Positions 7,567 through 15,057 of a DNA stretch of 55,012 nucleotides are shown here, piece by piece. The notes below the pieces were generated by a model. That model saw nothing but the letters and a program-made list of their open reading frames with translations, did no database searches and was not told the DNA's origin. The translations under genes and the position numbers were made by a program. The stretch's first letter is position 1, and every line of letters begins with the position of its first letter. Source of the DNA: an uncultured Dysosmobacter sp. (lineage in GTDB: Bacteria; Bacillota; Clostridia; Oscillospirales; Oscillospiraceae); NCBI RefSeq assembly GCF_947631635.1, contig NZ_CANRMB010000023.1:1-55012 (forward strand), in the 5' to 3' direction.

Positions 7567-8291
7567 TCAACCTCCATCTTTCGCCGCCAGCCATTGCGCT
7601 TTGATTGCATCATATTCCGGGTCTTTATCGCCGGATGCATAAGCTCCAATAACTCAGCCGGTTCCAGTCTCATAATATAGTCAGCGCAGTTGAAAAAGAG
7701 CTTATGCTCTTTTTCAACTGGCGGACCATTGGTCCGCCAGCGCGCAAGGCGCGCGTGCGTTTCCTATGAAGTCAGGCACATAAGGCCGCATATGCGGTCT
7801 GCAACGCTGCATAGCAGCGCTGCATTGAAAAGAATCCAAAGGATTCTTTTCAACTGTGCCGACTATAAAAACATGCGCCCGCGCTGGACGCCGCATATAC
7901 CTGACTTGCAGCATCATAGGTCCCATAGGAGGAGGCATAGGATTCATAGCCGCTGCCCAAAACAGGAGTCTGGGATAAAATCGACAGGGCGTTCCCCTCC
8001 CTGTCATAGGCAAAGAGAGAAATTTTCCCCGGATCATCGGGACTTGGGCTGCATTCGATATAGAACGTCTCATCCTCTTCGCCGGACAGCGGGCCTTTCC
8101 TTCCTCGCGTCAAAACACGCCTTGATGCCCTCCACACGGGGGATCATGCCGTCCTCAACAGGGTCCCGCAAATGGTAGGTCTCATCAAAGGGATCACTTT
8201 CTTCCGCATCTTCCTCCTGTGCCTCAAGGTCCGCGCCGCAGGCGGATAGGAGCAGGAACGCCAGCAGAAGCCATATCCATTTTTTCCGCAT
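7567..8291 (-). pseudogene. Broken lipoprotein gene between yvcK and whiA
   Basis: The frame from 8291 starts with a lipoprotein signal (MRKKWIW, hydrophobic stretch, lipobox LLSAC). It loses frame around 8100-8118, in the AG-rich run AGGAAGGAAAGG. The second frame (ETFYIECSPS... to SAGACFY) runs into the element 7678-7865 and stops there. Beyond the element the same frame resumes with YETGTG, a TGA, and then VIGAYASGDKDPEYDAIKAQ and a stop at 7567. So there are three lesions: one frameshift, one insertion and one nonsense codon. The intact protein would have been about 177 residues. Its function is unknown; a secreted, membrane-anchored protein. Confidence 0.75.
7678..7865. mobile_element. 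Six-hairpin palindromic element, copy 2
   Basis: A 188-bp non-coding element with the same layout as 4618-4796. Hairpin one has GTTGAAAAAGAGC arms, hairpin two TGGCGGACC arms, and hairpin three GCGCGC-type arms. A middle segment containing AGTCAGGCACA follows, and then hairpins four (AGGCCGCAT), five (GCAGCGCTG type) and six (TTGAAAAGAATCC arms). The middle segment pairs with TGTGCCGACT at the right end. The outer ends read TAGTC...GACTA and are flanked by TA on both sides (7676-7677 and 7866-7867), which fits a TA target duplication. It is inserted in the lipoprotein pseudogene. Confidence 0.72.
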
Positions 8292-8292
8292 T

Positions 8293-9351
8293 TTATGGGA
8301 CCTCTTTCTTCTCCACCCGGTATGTGTCGGCTTTATAATCTCCGGCAATGCGGACGCTCCGCTCCGCATGGAGCAGGATCAGCTCCCGGGCCAGATGGTC
8401 GGGATGGTGGCGGACATAACCGTCCTCCACCGTGGCGACGGGGCGGCTCACCACCTCCACGCCTAGGGCATTGCACAGCTCTGTGTCCGCCAGCAGGGGC
8501 TCCGCCCCCTCCTCCGCATACCGGGTCACCACGCTCTTGGGGATGGGCGAGGAGTTTGCCAGGCACAGGTCAAACAGTCCCTGGGCAGAGTGGTGGAACA
8601 GCGCCGCGATGTGATCCGAGACGGTGTAGCCCTCCGTCTCCCCCTCCTGGGTCATCACGTTGCAGACATAGATCTTCAGGGCACTGGACGCCTGGATGGC
8701 CTCCACGATGCCGTCCACCAGCAAATTGGGGATGATGCTGGTGTACAGGCTCCCCGGCCCCAGCACGATCATGTCCGCCTCCCGGATGGCCGCCAGCGCC
8801 TCGGGCAGCGCCTTGGGGTATTCGGGGAGCAGGCGCACCCGCTTGATGCGGCAGTCCTCCTTCTTCTTGCAGTAGAAGATCTTGGACTCCCCCACCACCG
8901 TGGCGCCGTTTTCAAATTCCGCCTCCAGCCGCACATCCGCCGTGGTCACCGGCAGGACCCGGCCTGTGATCGCCAGGACCTGGCTCATGCGGCTCACTGC
9001 CTCGTCAAAGGTCCGGGAGACGCCGTTCAGCGCCGCCAGGAATAGATTGCCGAAGCTCTGCCCTGCCAGGGAGCCCTCCGTGAAGCGGTAGTCGATCAGC
9101 TCTTTCATCAGCGGCTCGGTGTTGGCCAGCGCCGTCAGGCAGTTGCGGATGTCCCCAGGCGGGGGCATCCCCAGGTCCTGGCGCAGCATCCCGGAGCCGC
9201 CGCCGTCGTCCGCCACCGTGACGATGGCGGAAATATTTTCCGTATATGTTTTCAGTCCGCGCAGCATGGTGGACAGGCCGTGCCCGCCGCCGATAACAGC
9301 CACCTTGGGGCCTTTGTCCCTGGGCAGACGATAATAGGATGTAGGTTCCAT
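8293..9351 (-). CDS. yvcK: Gluconeogenesis factor YvcK (CofD-like)
   Basis: The 352-residue protein belongs to the YvcK/YbhK branch of the CofD-like fold. Seen are GGGHGLSTMLRG near residue 22, VADDGGGSG near 48, and GPGSLYTSI around 200. YvcK binds UDP-sugars and is needed for growth on gluconeogenic carbon sources and for correct wall synthesis, probably by influencing GlmS activity through RapZ-like or direct contacts. The gene order hprK-glcK-murB-rapZ-yvcK-whiA is typical for Clostridia. It is separated by 1 bp from the start of the lipoprotein pseudogene and by 15 bp from rapZ. Confidence 0.95.
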   Translation of the reverse strand: MEPTSYYRLPRDKGPKVAVIGGGHGLSTMLRGLKTYTENISAIVTVADDGGGSGMLRQDLGMPPPGDIRNCLTALANTEPLMKELIDYRFTEGSLAGQSFGNLFLAALNGVSRTFDEAVSRMSQVLAITGRVLPVTTADVRLEAEFENGATVVGESKIFYCKKKEDCRIKRVRLLPEYPKALPEALAAIREADMIVLGPGSLYTSIIPNLLVDGIVEAIQASSALKIYVCNVMTQEGETEGYTVSDHIAALFHHSAQGLFDLCLANSSPIPKSVVTRYAEEGAEPLLADTELCNALGVEVVSRPVATVEDGYVRHHPDHLARELILLHAERSVRIAGDYKADTYRVEKKEVP

Positions 9352-9366
9352 GAAGCTCCTTTCCCG

Positions 9367-10230
9367 TCAGCCGCCGCGGTTCATGTCCCGGTGGTTCTCC
9401 GTCACCGGATAGCCCTGCTGGCGGATGAACTCCGCCAGGGCGTGGGTCACCGCCACGGAGCGGTGATGGCCTCCCGTGCATCCCACGGCAATGACCAGAC
9501 CGGTCTTTCCCTCCTCCGCGTACAGGGGCAGGGAAAAGGCCAGCAGGTCCTTCAGCCGTTTCAGATAGTCCTGGGTCTGCTGGAAGCTGAATACATAGTC
9601 CGACACCGCCTGGTCCAGGCCCGTCTGGTGCCGCAGCTCCTCGATATAGAAGGGATTCGGCATGAACCGCACGTCAAACACCAGGTCCGCCTCCAGGGGC
9701 AGGCCGTATTTAAACCCGAAGGACGTGACGTTGACCGACATGCCCCCCCTCTCCTCCGCGTCGCCAAACAGGCGCAGAAGCTCTCCCCGCAGCTGGGCCG
9801 TGGACAGGCGGGTGGTGTCGATCACAAAGTCCGCCCGGTCCCGCACCGGCTGCATCATCTCCCGCTCCTGCCGGACCGCCGCTTCCAAAGAATCCGTGCC
9901 GGCCCGCAGGGGATGCCGCCGCCGGGTCTCCTTGTAGCGCTTGATGATGCTCTCGGGAGACGCCTCCAAAAACAGCATCCGGCACACGCCCTCCATGGCC
10001 TTCAGCTTATCCAGCACCTCAAACAGCTCCGTAAAGGAGCTGGCGGTCCGCACGTCGTACACCAGGGCCACCCGGTCATAGCGCCCGTTGCCGCCGGCGC
10101 AGAACTCCGCAAATTTTAAAATCATGGCGGCGGGCATGTTGTCCACGATATAAAAGCCCATATCCTCCAAAAAGGAGGCCGTCTTGCTCTTTCCGCCGCC
10201 GGAGAGGCCGGAGATGATCAAAATTTCCAT
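9367..10230 (-). CDS. rapZ: RNase adapter protein RapZ
   Basis: The 287-residue protein has an N-terminal P-loop ATPase-like domain (GLSGGGKSKTAS) and a C-terminal domain containing GCTGGHHRSV, diagnostic of RapZ/YvcJ. In Escherichia coli RapZ senses glucosamine-6-phosphate and directs sRNA decay; in Firmicutes YvcJ binds nucleotides and its targets are less clear. I use the ATG at 10230 (MEILIISGL) because the family begins at this point; the frame continues upstream to 10311 but that part overlaps murB out of frame. It overlaps no other gene and follows the murB end (10262) by 31 bp. Confidence 0.95.
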   Translation of the reverse strand: MEILIISGLSGGGKSKTASFLEDMGFYIVDNMPAAMILKFAEFCAGGNGRYDRVALVYDVRTASSFTELFEVLDKLKAMEGVCRMLFLEASPESIIKRYKETRRRHPLRAGTDSLEAAVRQEREMMQPVRDRADFVIDTTRLSTAQLRGELLRLFGDAEERGGMSVNVTSFGFKYGLPLEADLVFDVRFMPNPFYIEELRHQTGLDQAVSDYVFSFQQTQDYLKRLKDLLAFSLPLYAEEGKTGLVIAVGCTGGHHRSVAVTHALAEFIRQQGYPVTENHRDMNRGG

Positions 10231-10261
10231 ATGCTTCGCCTTCTTCCCTGATGGTTTTCTC

Positions 10262-11179
10262 TCACCGAATGATCTTGACTTCCGGTTCCAGCCGCACGCC
10301 GGTCTTGTCATAGACCCGCGCCTGGACCTGGGCGATCAGCGCCGTCACGTCGGCGCAGGTGGCACCGCCTTTGTTGATGACAAAGCCCGCATGCTTTTCG
10401 CTGACCTGGGCACCGCCCACCGTCAGGCCCTTCAAGCCGCACTGGTCAATGAGCGTTCCGGCAAAATGCCCGGCGGGCCGCTTGAAGGTGCTGCCCGCGC
10501 TGGGCCATTCAAGGGGCTGGCTGGCCTTGCGGCGGGCCATCAGCTCCTGCATTTTTTCCCGGATGGCTGCCGGGTCTCCCGGCGCCAGCCGCACCGCGGC
10601 CCGCAGGACCACGCCCTCCGGCCGGTCCGTCAGCAGGCTGCAGCGGTAACCGAAGGCCATCTCCTCCCCGGTCAGGGTCTTGACGCCCTCGTCGGGAAAC
10701 AGCACCGTCACCGCCTGGATGACCTGCTTCATCTCCCCGCCGTAGGCTCCGGCGTTCATGCATACCGCGCCGCCCAGAGTGCCGGGGATGCCGTGGGCGA
10801 ATTCCAGGCCTGTCAGTCCCTGCTTGCAGGCAAAGTCCGCCAGCCGGGCCAGGGACACGCCGGCCTCCGCTGTGACAGTGCCGTTCTCTTCCCCCTGGAT
10901 GCCGTGCATGGCCGCGGAGAGATCGACGACCAGCCGGTCCAGGCCCTCGTCGGCAGCCAGCAGGTTCGTGCCGTTGCCGATGACCAGGGTCTCTGCGCCG
11001 CATTCCTCCGCAAAGCCCATCAGCAGGACCAGCTGTTCGCCGTTTTGGGGAAAAGCCATCCGCCGGGCCGGGCCGCCGATGCGGAAGGAGGTGTGGCGGC
11101 TCATAGGCTCATCCGCCGTGACCTTCAAGTCAGGCAGATAGGCGGCGATCCGTTTGTCCAGTTCTGTATACCAGTCCAT
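10262..11179 (-). CDS. murB: UDP-N-acetylenolpyruvoylglucosamine reductase
   Basis: The 305-residue MurB reduces UDP-GlcNAc-enolpyruvate to UDP-MurNAc with NADPH and FAD in the cytoplasm. Visible are the FAD-binding TSFRIGGPA segment near the N-terminus, GTLGGAVCMNAGAYGGE in the centre and the GSTFKRP segment with the catalytic serine. A second ATG at 11194 is in frame, but GGGAGG lies just after it and 7 bases before the ATG at 11179, so I use the latter. It lies between rapZ and the ROK kinase, linking wall precursor synthesis to the sugar-control genes of this cluster. Confidence 0.95.
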   Translation of the reverse strand: MDWYTELDKRIAAYLPDLKVTADEPMSRHTSFRIGGPARRMAFPQNGEQLVLLMGFAEECGAETLVIGNGTNLLAADEGLDRLVVDLSAAMHGIQGEENGTVTAEAGVSLARLADFACKQGLTGLEFAHGIPGTLGGAVCMNAGAYGGEMKQVIQAVTVLFPDEGVKTLTGEEMAFGYRCSLLTDRPEGVVLRAAVRLAPGDPAAIREKMQELMARRKASQPLEWPSAGSTFKRPAGHFAGTLIDQCGLKGLTVGGAQVSEKHAGFVINKGGATCADVTALIAQVQARVYDKTGVRLEPEVKIIR

Positions 11180-11195
11180 AAAAGGGCCTCCCATT

Positions 11196-12161
11196 TCAAA
11201 TCACAGTTCCAAGCAGGGCCGCGCCGATAATCCCGGCGTCGTTCCCAAGCTCCGCCCGCAGGATGCGGGGCAGTTTATTGGCGTGGCGGGGATAGCACTC
11301 CGCCTCCACCAGACGCCGCAGTGGGTCCATCAGCAGCGCGTCCGGCGCTCCGGCCACGCCGCCGCCCACCGCCAGCACCTCCGGCTGCAAAATATTCACC
11401 AGATTGGTGACGCCGGTGGCAAGATAGCCCACATAGTTCCGGCAGACCTCCTTCGCCGCGGCGTCGCCCCGCTCCGCCGCCAGAAAGGCCGTCCGGCCCT
11501 CCACGCCGCCAAGCTCTTCGGCCACCGCGTGCAGCAGGCTTTCCGGATGGGCCGCCATGGCCGCCTGGGTCTGCCGTGCCAGGGCCGTGGCGGAGGCATA
11601 GGCCTCCCAGCACCCCCGGCGCCCGCAGTTGCAGGGCAGGCCGTCCCGCTGGATCACCATATGGCCCACCTCACCCACCATGCCGCCTCCGGCGTAGAGC
11701 CTGCCGTTGAGGATGAAGCCGCCGCCCACGCCGGTGCCCAGGGTGATGATGATAAAATTCCGCGTCCCCCGACCCGCGCCACAGGCCCACTCCCCAACGG
11801 CGGCGCAGTCCGCGTCGTTGCCCAGCAGCACCGGCAGGTCCAGACGCCGCCGGAACAAGTCGCTGAGGGGCACGTCACGCATGGGGATGTTGCAGGTGTA
11901 GAGGATCTTTCCCCCCTCCACCGCGCCGGGGATGCCCATGCCCACATACGCGATGTCCTCCGGTGCCGCGCCGCCCTTGCGCAGAACGGCCTTCGCCAGC
12001 TCCGCCAGCGTCTCCGCAAAAGGCTCCGGCCCCTGGAACGTCCCCAGGGGCCTCCGCTCCACCGCCAGGATGGAGCCCTTTTCGTCCACAAGACCGGCCT
12101 TCAGGTTGGTGCCGCCCACGTCGATGCCGATATACACGGTGCCGCGCCTCCGTTTCGTCAC
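11196..12161 (-). CDS. glcK: ROK-family glucokinase
   Basis: The 321-residue protein is a ROK-type sugar kinase. It has the phosphate-binding IGIDVGGTN near the N-terminus, the GNDADCAAVGE active-site segment with the catalytic aspartate, TLGTGVGGG, and the ROK zinc cluster CNCGRRGCWE. No DNA-binding domain is present, so it is an enzyme, most likely glucose to glucose-6-phosphate. It starts with GTG at 12161, overlapping the TGA of hprK by 4 bases (GTGA), which indicates translational coupling. The exact sugar is inferred from family and context. Confidence 0.88.
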   Translation of the reverse strand: MTKRRRGTVYIGIDVGGTNLKAGLVDEKGSILAVERRPLGTFQGPEPFAETLAELAKAVLRKGGAAPEDIAYVGMGIPGAVEGGKILYTCNIPMRDVPLSDLFRRRLDLPVLLGNDADCAAVGEWACGAGRGTRNFIIITLGTGVGGGFILNGRLYAGGGMVGEVGHMVIQRDGLPCNCGRRGCWEAYASATALARQTQAAMAAHPESLLHAVAEELGGVEGRTAFLAAERGDAAAKEVCRNYVGYLATGVTNLVNILQPEVLAVGGGVAGAPDALLMDPLRRLVEAECYPRHANKLPRILRAELGNDAGIIGAALLGTVI

Positions 12162-13096
12162 TTTTTATTGCTTCCCGCATCCGCCCGCAGGTCCACCCGC
12201 CGGGCCAGCTCCTGGGCGGCGTTATAGCCGAATTTCCGGTGGCGGTTGTTCATGGCCGCCACCTCTACGATGCTGGCCAGGTTCCGCCCGGGCCGCACGG
12301 GGATGGTCACGATGGGCACCTGGATATCCAGAAGCTCCGTAAAATGGTCCTCGATGCCCAGGCGGTCATAGAATTTCGTCTGGTCCCACTGCTCGAAGTG
12401 GACCACCAGGTCCAGCTGGGATTCCACCTTGATGGCCCGCATGCCGAACAGCTGCCGCACATCGATGACGCCGATGCCCCGCAGCTCGATGTAATGCCGG
12501 ATGACCTCCGGCGCGGTGCCGATCAGCTGGTTGGAGATGCGGCGGATCTCCACCGCGTCGTCCGCCACCAGGCGGTGGCCCCGCATGATCAGCTCGATGG
12601 CCGCCTCACTCTTGCCCACGCCGGAGTCGCCGGTGATCATGACGCCCTCGCCGTAGATGTCCAGCAGGACGCCGTGGCGGGTGATGCAGGGGGCCAGGAT
12701 ACGGTTCAGATAGCCGATGGTGTGGCTGGTGAACTCCACCGTGGTCTCCCCTGTGCGCAGGATGGTCTTTTCGTGCTCCCTGGCGCTCTCCAGGCACTCC
12801 GGGAAGCAGTCCAGGCCCCGGCAGATCACCAGCGCCGGGATGTCGTAGAGGAACAGGTCATCAAAGCACTTGCGGCGCTGGCTCTCTGTCAGGCCCTTCA
12901 GGTAGGTGGCCTCCGCCTTGCCGATGACCTGCAAACGGCGGGGGTCGAAATAGTCGTAAAAGTCGTGGAACTGGAGACCGGGACGGTTCACGTCCGTGAT
13001 GGTCAGCACAGCCGTGTTGTAATCGCTGCCCTTGTTCAGCACCTCCAGGTCAAACAGCGCGACAAATGCCGTGATCTTCAAACCGTTTTCGTACAT
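12158..13096 (-). CDS. hprK: HPr kinase/phosphorylase
   Basis: The 312-residue HprK phosphorylates HPr on Ser46 when glycolytic intermediates are high and reverses this when phosphate is high, controlling carbon catabolite repression in low-GC Gram-positives. The Walker A loop GDSGVGKSE and the family signature ELRGIGVIDV are present. It is first in the run hprK-glcK-murB-rapZ-yvcK-whiA. A TTGCGG/17/TATAAT promoter lies at 13206-13234. The first codon at 13096 is ATG. Confidence 0.95.
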   Translation of the reverse strand: MYENGLKITAFVALFDLEVLNKGSDYNTAVLTITDVNRPGLQFHDFYDYFDPRRLQVIGKAEATYLKGLTESQRRKCFDDLFLYDIPALVICRGLDCFPECLESAREHEKTILRTGETTVEFTSHTIGYLNRILAPCITRHGVLLDIYGEGVMITGDSGVGKSEAAIELIMRGHRLVADDAVEIRRISNQLIGTAPEVIRHYIELRGIGVIDVRQLFGMRAIKVESQLDLVVHFEQWDQTKFYDRLGIEDHFTELLDIQVPIVTIPVRPGRNLASIVEVAAMNNRHRKFGYNAAQELARRVDLRADAGSNKK

Positions 13097-13205
13097 GGAA
13101 CATCTCTCACTTTCCGGCGCGGAGGAACCTCCCGCGCCCGTCCTGCCCAGCCCCGCGAACGCCCGGCTGGGCGGTCAAAAAATCATTGGTTGAAAAGTTA
13201 TCTTT

Positions 13206-13234
13206 ATTATATATGAAATCCCCTGATTCCGCAA
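13206..13234 (-). promoter_or_regulatory. Sigma-A promoter for the hprK operon
   Basis: On the minus strand TTGCGG (13229-13234) is followed after 17 bases by TATAAT (13206-13211), about 110 bp before the hprK start. No operator such as a cre site is obvious. Confidence 0.75.
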
Positions 13235-13301
13235 CACTTTCACCATATCCAGCCCCGCCGAAAATCATGTAAAATTTCTTTGATTTTTTTGAAATTTCTT
13301 C

Positions 13302-13330
13302 TTGCATTTTCAGAATATTTCTGTTATTAT
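13302..13330 (+). promoter_or_regulatory. Sigma-A promoter for rpmB
   Basis: TTGCAT (13302-13307), 17-base spacer, TATTAT (13325-13330), ending 58 bp before the rpmB start. A strong AAGGAGGTG ribosome site follows at about 13373-13382. Confidence 0.75.
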
Positions 13331-13388
13331 ATCAGCTGTGCCTATGAATGACGGCATGGAAGTACGCAACAGCAAGGAGGTGCAACGG

Positions 13389-13577
13389 ATGGCAAAGTGC
13401 GAGTTCTGCGACAAGGGCGTTACCTTCGGCATTCAGGTCTCCCACTCTCACCGGCGTTCCAATCGTCCCTGGAAGCCCAATGTGAAGCGTGTGAAGGCGA
13501 TCGTCAATGGTACCCCCCGCCATGTGTATGTTTGTACCCGGTGTATGCGTTCCGGTAAGGTCACCAGAGCGGTCTGA
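13389..13577 (+). CDS. rpmB: 50S ribosomal protein L28
   Basis: The 62-residue protein is L28 of the large ribosomal subunit. It carries two cysteine pairs, CEFC near the N-terminus and CTRC near the C-terminus, so it is the zinc-binding (C+) form. It is monocistronic, with its own promoter, an AAGGAGG ribosome site and a terminator at 13591-13620. It is transcribed opposite to the hprK run. Confidence 0.97.
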   Translation: MAKCEFCDKGVTFGIQVSHSHRRSNRPWKPNVKRVKAIVNGTPRHVYVCTRCMRSGKVTRAV

Positions 13578-13590
13578 TCGTGCAAACAAG

Positions 13591-13620
13591 ATCCCGGACT
13601 TCGGTCCGGGATTTTCTTTT
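13591..13620 (+). terminator. Rho-independent terminator of rpmB
   Basis: Stem ATCCCGGAC with GTCCGGGAT around a TTCG-type loop, followed by TTTCTTTT, 13 bp after the rpmB stop. Confidence 0.92.
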
Positions 13621-13675
13621 ATGGTTCCTCCCCATTCTCCTCTATATTCCCTAGCCTCATATAATTTATCTGTTA

Positions 13676-13990
13676 GAGAGTCAGGACCACCCGTATAACG
13701 GGTGGCCTGCACTCGCCCCTATAAGGGGCTTTTACTGGCAAAGCCTAAAGGCTTTCGAATTTTATTTCTACTGCATCTGTGCCCTGCTGCCGATTTTTAT
13801 CGGCGGTGGGGTGCAGTCTTTTTCGTCTCTCCGAGACTTTTTCTTGCTTGGGTTCTTTTCATTTAGTTCCAATGTCTATATTCGTGCTTGTACTCAACCT
13901 GGTTGCTTTCTTTGGTCTCTTTTCTTCTCATTTTTCTCCGCATAGGCTTAGCCTTTTTAGAACCACGGGCTTAGCCCGTGGTTTTCATTT
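13676..13990 (+). mobile_element. Structured gene-free element with subterminal palindromes
   Basis: About 315 bp between the rpmB and gpsA terminators hold no convincing gene. Seven hairpins occur in order: 13687-13705 (CCACCCGT/ACGGGTGG), 13715-13729 (GCCCC/GGGGC), 13740-13755 (AAAGCC/GGCTTT), a large one at 13771-13816 (CTGCA/TGCAG closing, inner GCCGAT/ATCGGC), 13825-13837, 13944-13954 and 13963-13981 (CCACGGGCT/AGCCCGTGG). The right half matches 73-240 in order and spacing with compensating changes in arms. The end palindromes suggest a non-autonomous IS200/IS605-like element or a structured RNA; this is inference. Confidence 0.5.
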
Positions 13991-13997
13991 ATACAAC

Positions 13998-14035
13998 AAA
14001 AAGGCTCCAAGGTCTCAAGACCTTGGAGCCTTTTT
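13998..14035 (-). terminator. Terminator of the der-plsY-gpsA operon
   Basis: A perfect 18-bp stem (AAAAAGGCTCCAAGGTCT and its complement) with a 2-base loop, 7 bp beyond the gpsA stop. A-tract and T-tract lie inside the stem ends, so it could work in both directions. Confidence 0.9.
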
Positions 14036-14041
14036 CCATCT

Positions 14042-15046
14042 TCACATCCAGGCGGTCTCCAGCAGCTCGTCCTTCTTGGCCCGGGTCATCAGCTCCGTGA
14101 CCACGCCCCGGACGTCCTTGCCGTTGTACAGCACCTCGTAGGCACAGCGGCAGATGGGCATCTCCACATGCTCCCGCTCCGCCAGCTGGTGGATGCTCTC
14201 GGCGGCGTAGTAGCCCTCCACCACGGCGCCCACCTCTCTCATGGCCTCCTCCACCGTCTTTCCCTGTCCGATGAGGATGCCCGCCCGGTTGTTCCGGGAG
14301 TGCATGGAGGTGCAGGTGACGATGAGGTCGCCCATACCGGCCAGACCGCCGAAGGTCCGGCGGGTGCCGCCCAGCTGCTCGCCCAGACGGGTCAGCTCCG
14401 CCATGGCCCGGGTCATCAGCAAGGCCTTGGTATTATCCTGGAAGCCCAGGCCGCTGCAAATGCCGCAGCTGAGGGCCACCACGTTTTTCAGCGCCGCCGC
14501 CAGCTCCACACCGATGATGTCATAGCTGGTATAGATCCGGAAGTAGTCGTTCATGAAGGCGTCCTGCACGAAGCAGGCCGCCGTCCGGTCCGGGCAGGCG
14601 GACACACAGCCGGTGGGAAGCCTGCGGCTCACCTCCTCCGCATGAGAAGGACCGGAAAGGGCAACCACTTTACAGATATTCTCCGTTGCCTCCTGCAAGA
14701 CCTGGCTCATGCGCAGATTGGTATCCCGCTCGATGCCCTTGGAGACCGTCACCAAAATGCTGTCCCGCCGCAGGTACGGCGCCGCCCTCTTCCCCGTCTC
14801 CCGGACGGCAAAGGACGGCGCGGCGCTGACCACCAGCTCCGCCCCCTCCAGGCAGGCAATGTCCCCCGTGATATGCAGGCCGTCCGGCAGGCGGACGCCC
14901 TTCAGCAGGGGATTTTCCCGGGTCCGGGCCATCTCCTCCGCCTTGGCGGAGTTGTGGGACCACAGGGTCACGTCATGTCCGTTGTCACAGAGGACCATGG
15001 CCAGGGCCGTGCCCCAGCCGCCGCTGCCCAATACCACTGCTTTCAT
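14042..15046 (-). CDS. gpsA: Glycerol-3-phosphate dehydrogenase [NAD(P)+]
   Basis: The 334-residue GpsA reduces dihydroxyacetone phosphate to sn-glycerol-3-phosphate, the backbone for phospholipids. Seen are the Rossmann motif GSGGWGTALA at residues 7-16, the VSKGIE loop, the LSGPSHAEEV segment and the catalytic lysine in ALKNVVAL. It is 11 bp downstream of plsY, which uses the product, and last in der-plsY-gpsA. Confidence 0.96.
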   Translation of the reverse strand: MKAVVLGSGGWGTALAMVLCDNGHDVTLWSHNSAKAEEMARTRENPLLKGVRLPDGLHITGDIACLEGAELVVSAAPSFAVRETGKRAAPYLRRDSILVTVSKGIERDTNLRMSQVLQEATENICKVVALSGPSHAEEVSRRLPTGCVSACPDRTAACFVQDAFMNDYFRIYTSYDIIGVELAAALKNVVALSCGICSGLGFQDNTKALLMTRAMAELTRLGEQLGGTRRTFGGLAGMGDLIVTCTSMHSRNNRAGILIGQGKTVEEAMREVGAVVEGYYAAESIHQLAEREHVEMPICRCAYEVLYNGKDVRGVVTELMTRAKKDELLETAWM

Positions 15047-15057
15047 GGCCGTTCCTC

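Noticed and set aside
4618..7865. CRISPR array or tandem repeats
   Set aside because: The hairpins are inverted, not direct, repeats and there are no equal-sized spacers or cas genes.
7690..8178. A 162-codon plus-strand frame through element 2
   Set aside because: It is generated by the palindromic arms and the antisense of the lipoprotein pseudogene.
13779..14141. A 120-codon plus-strand open frame in the structured element
   Set aside because: It runs through several hairpins and the gpsA terminator and has no recognisable protein or ribosome site.
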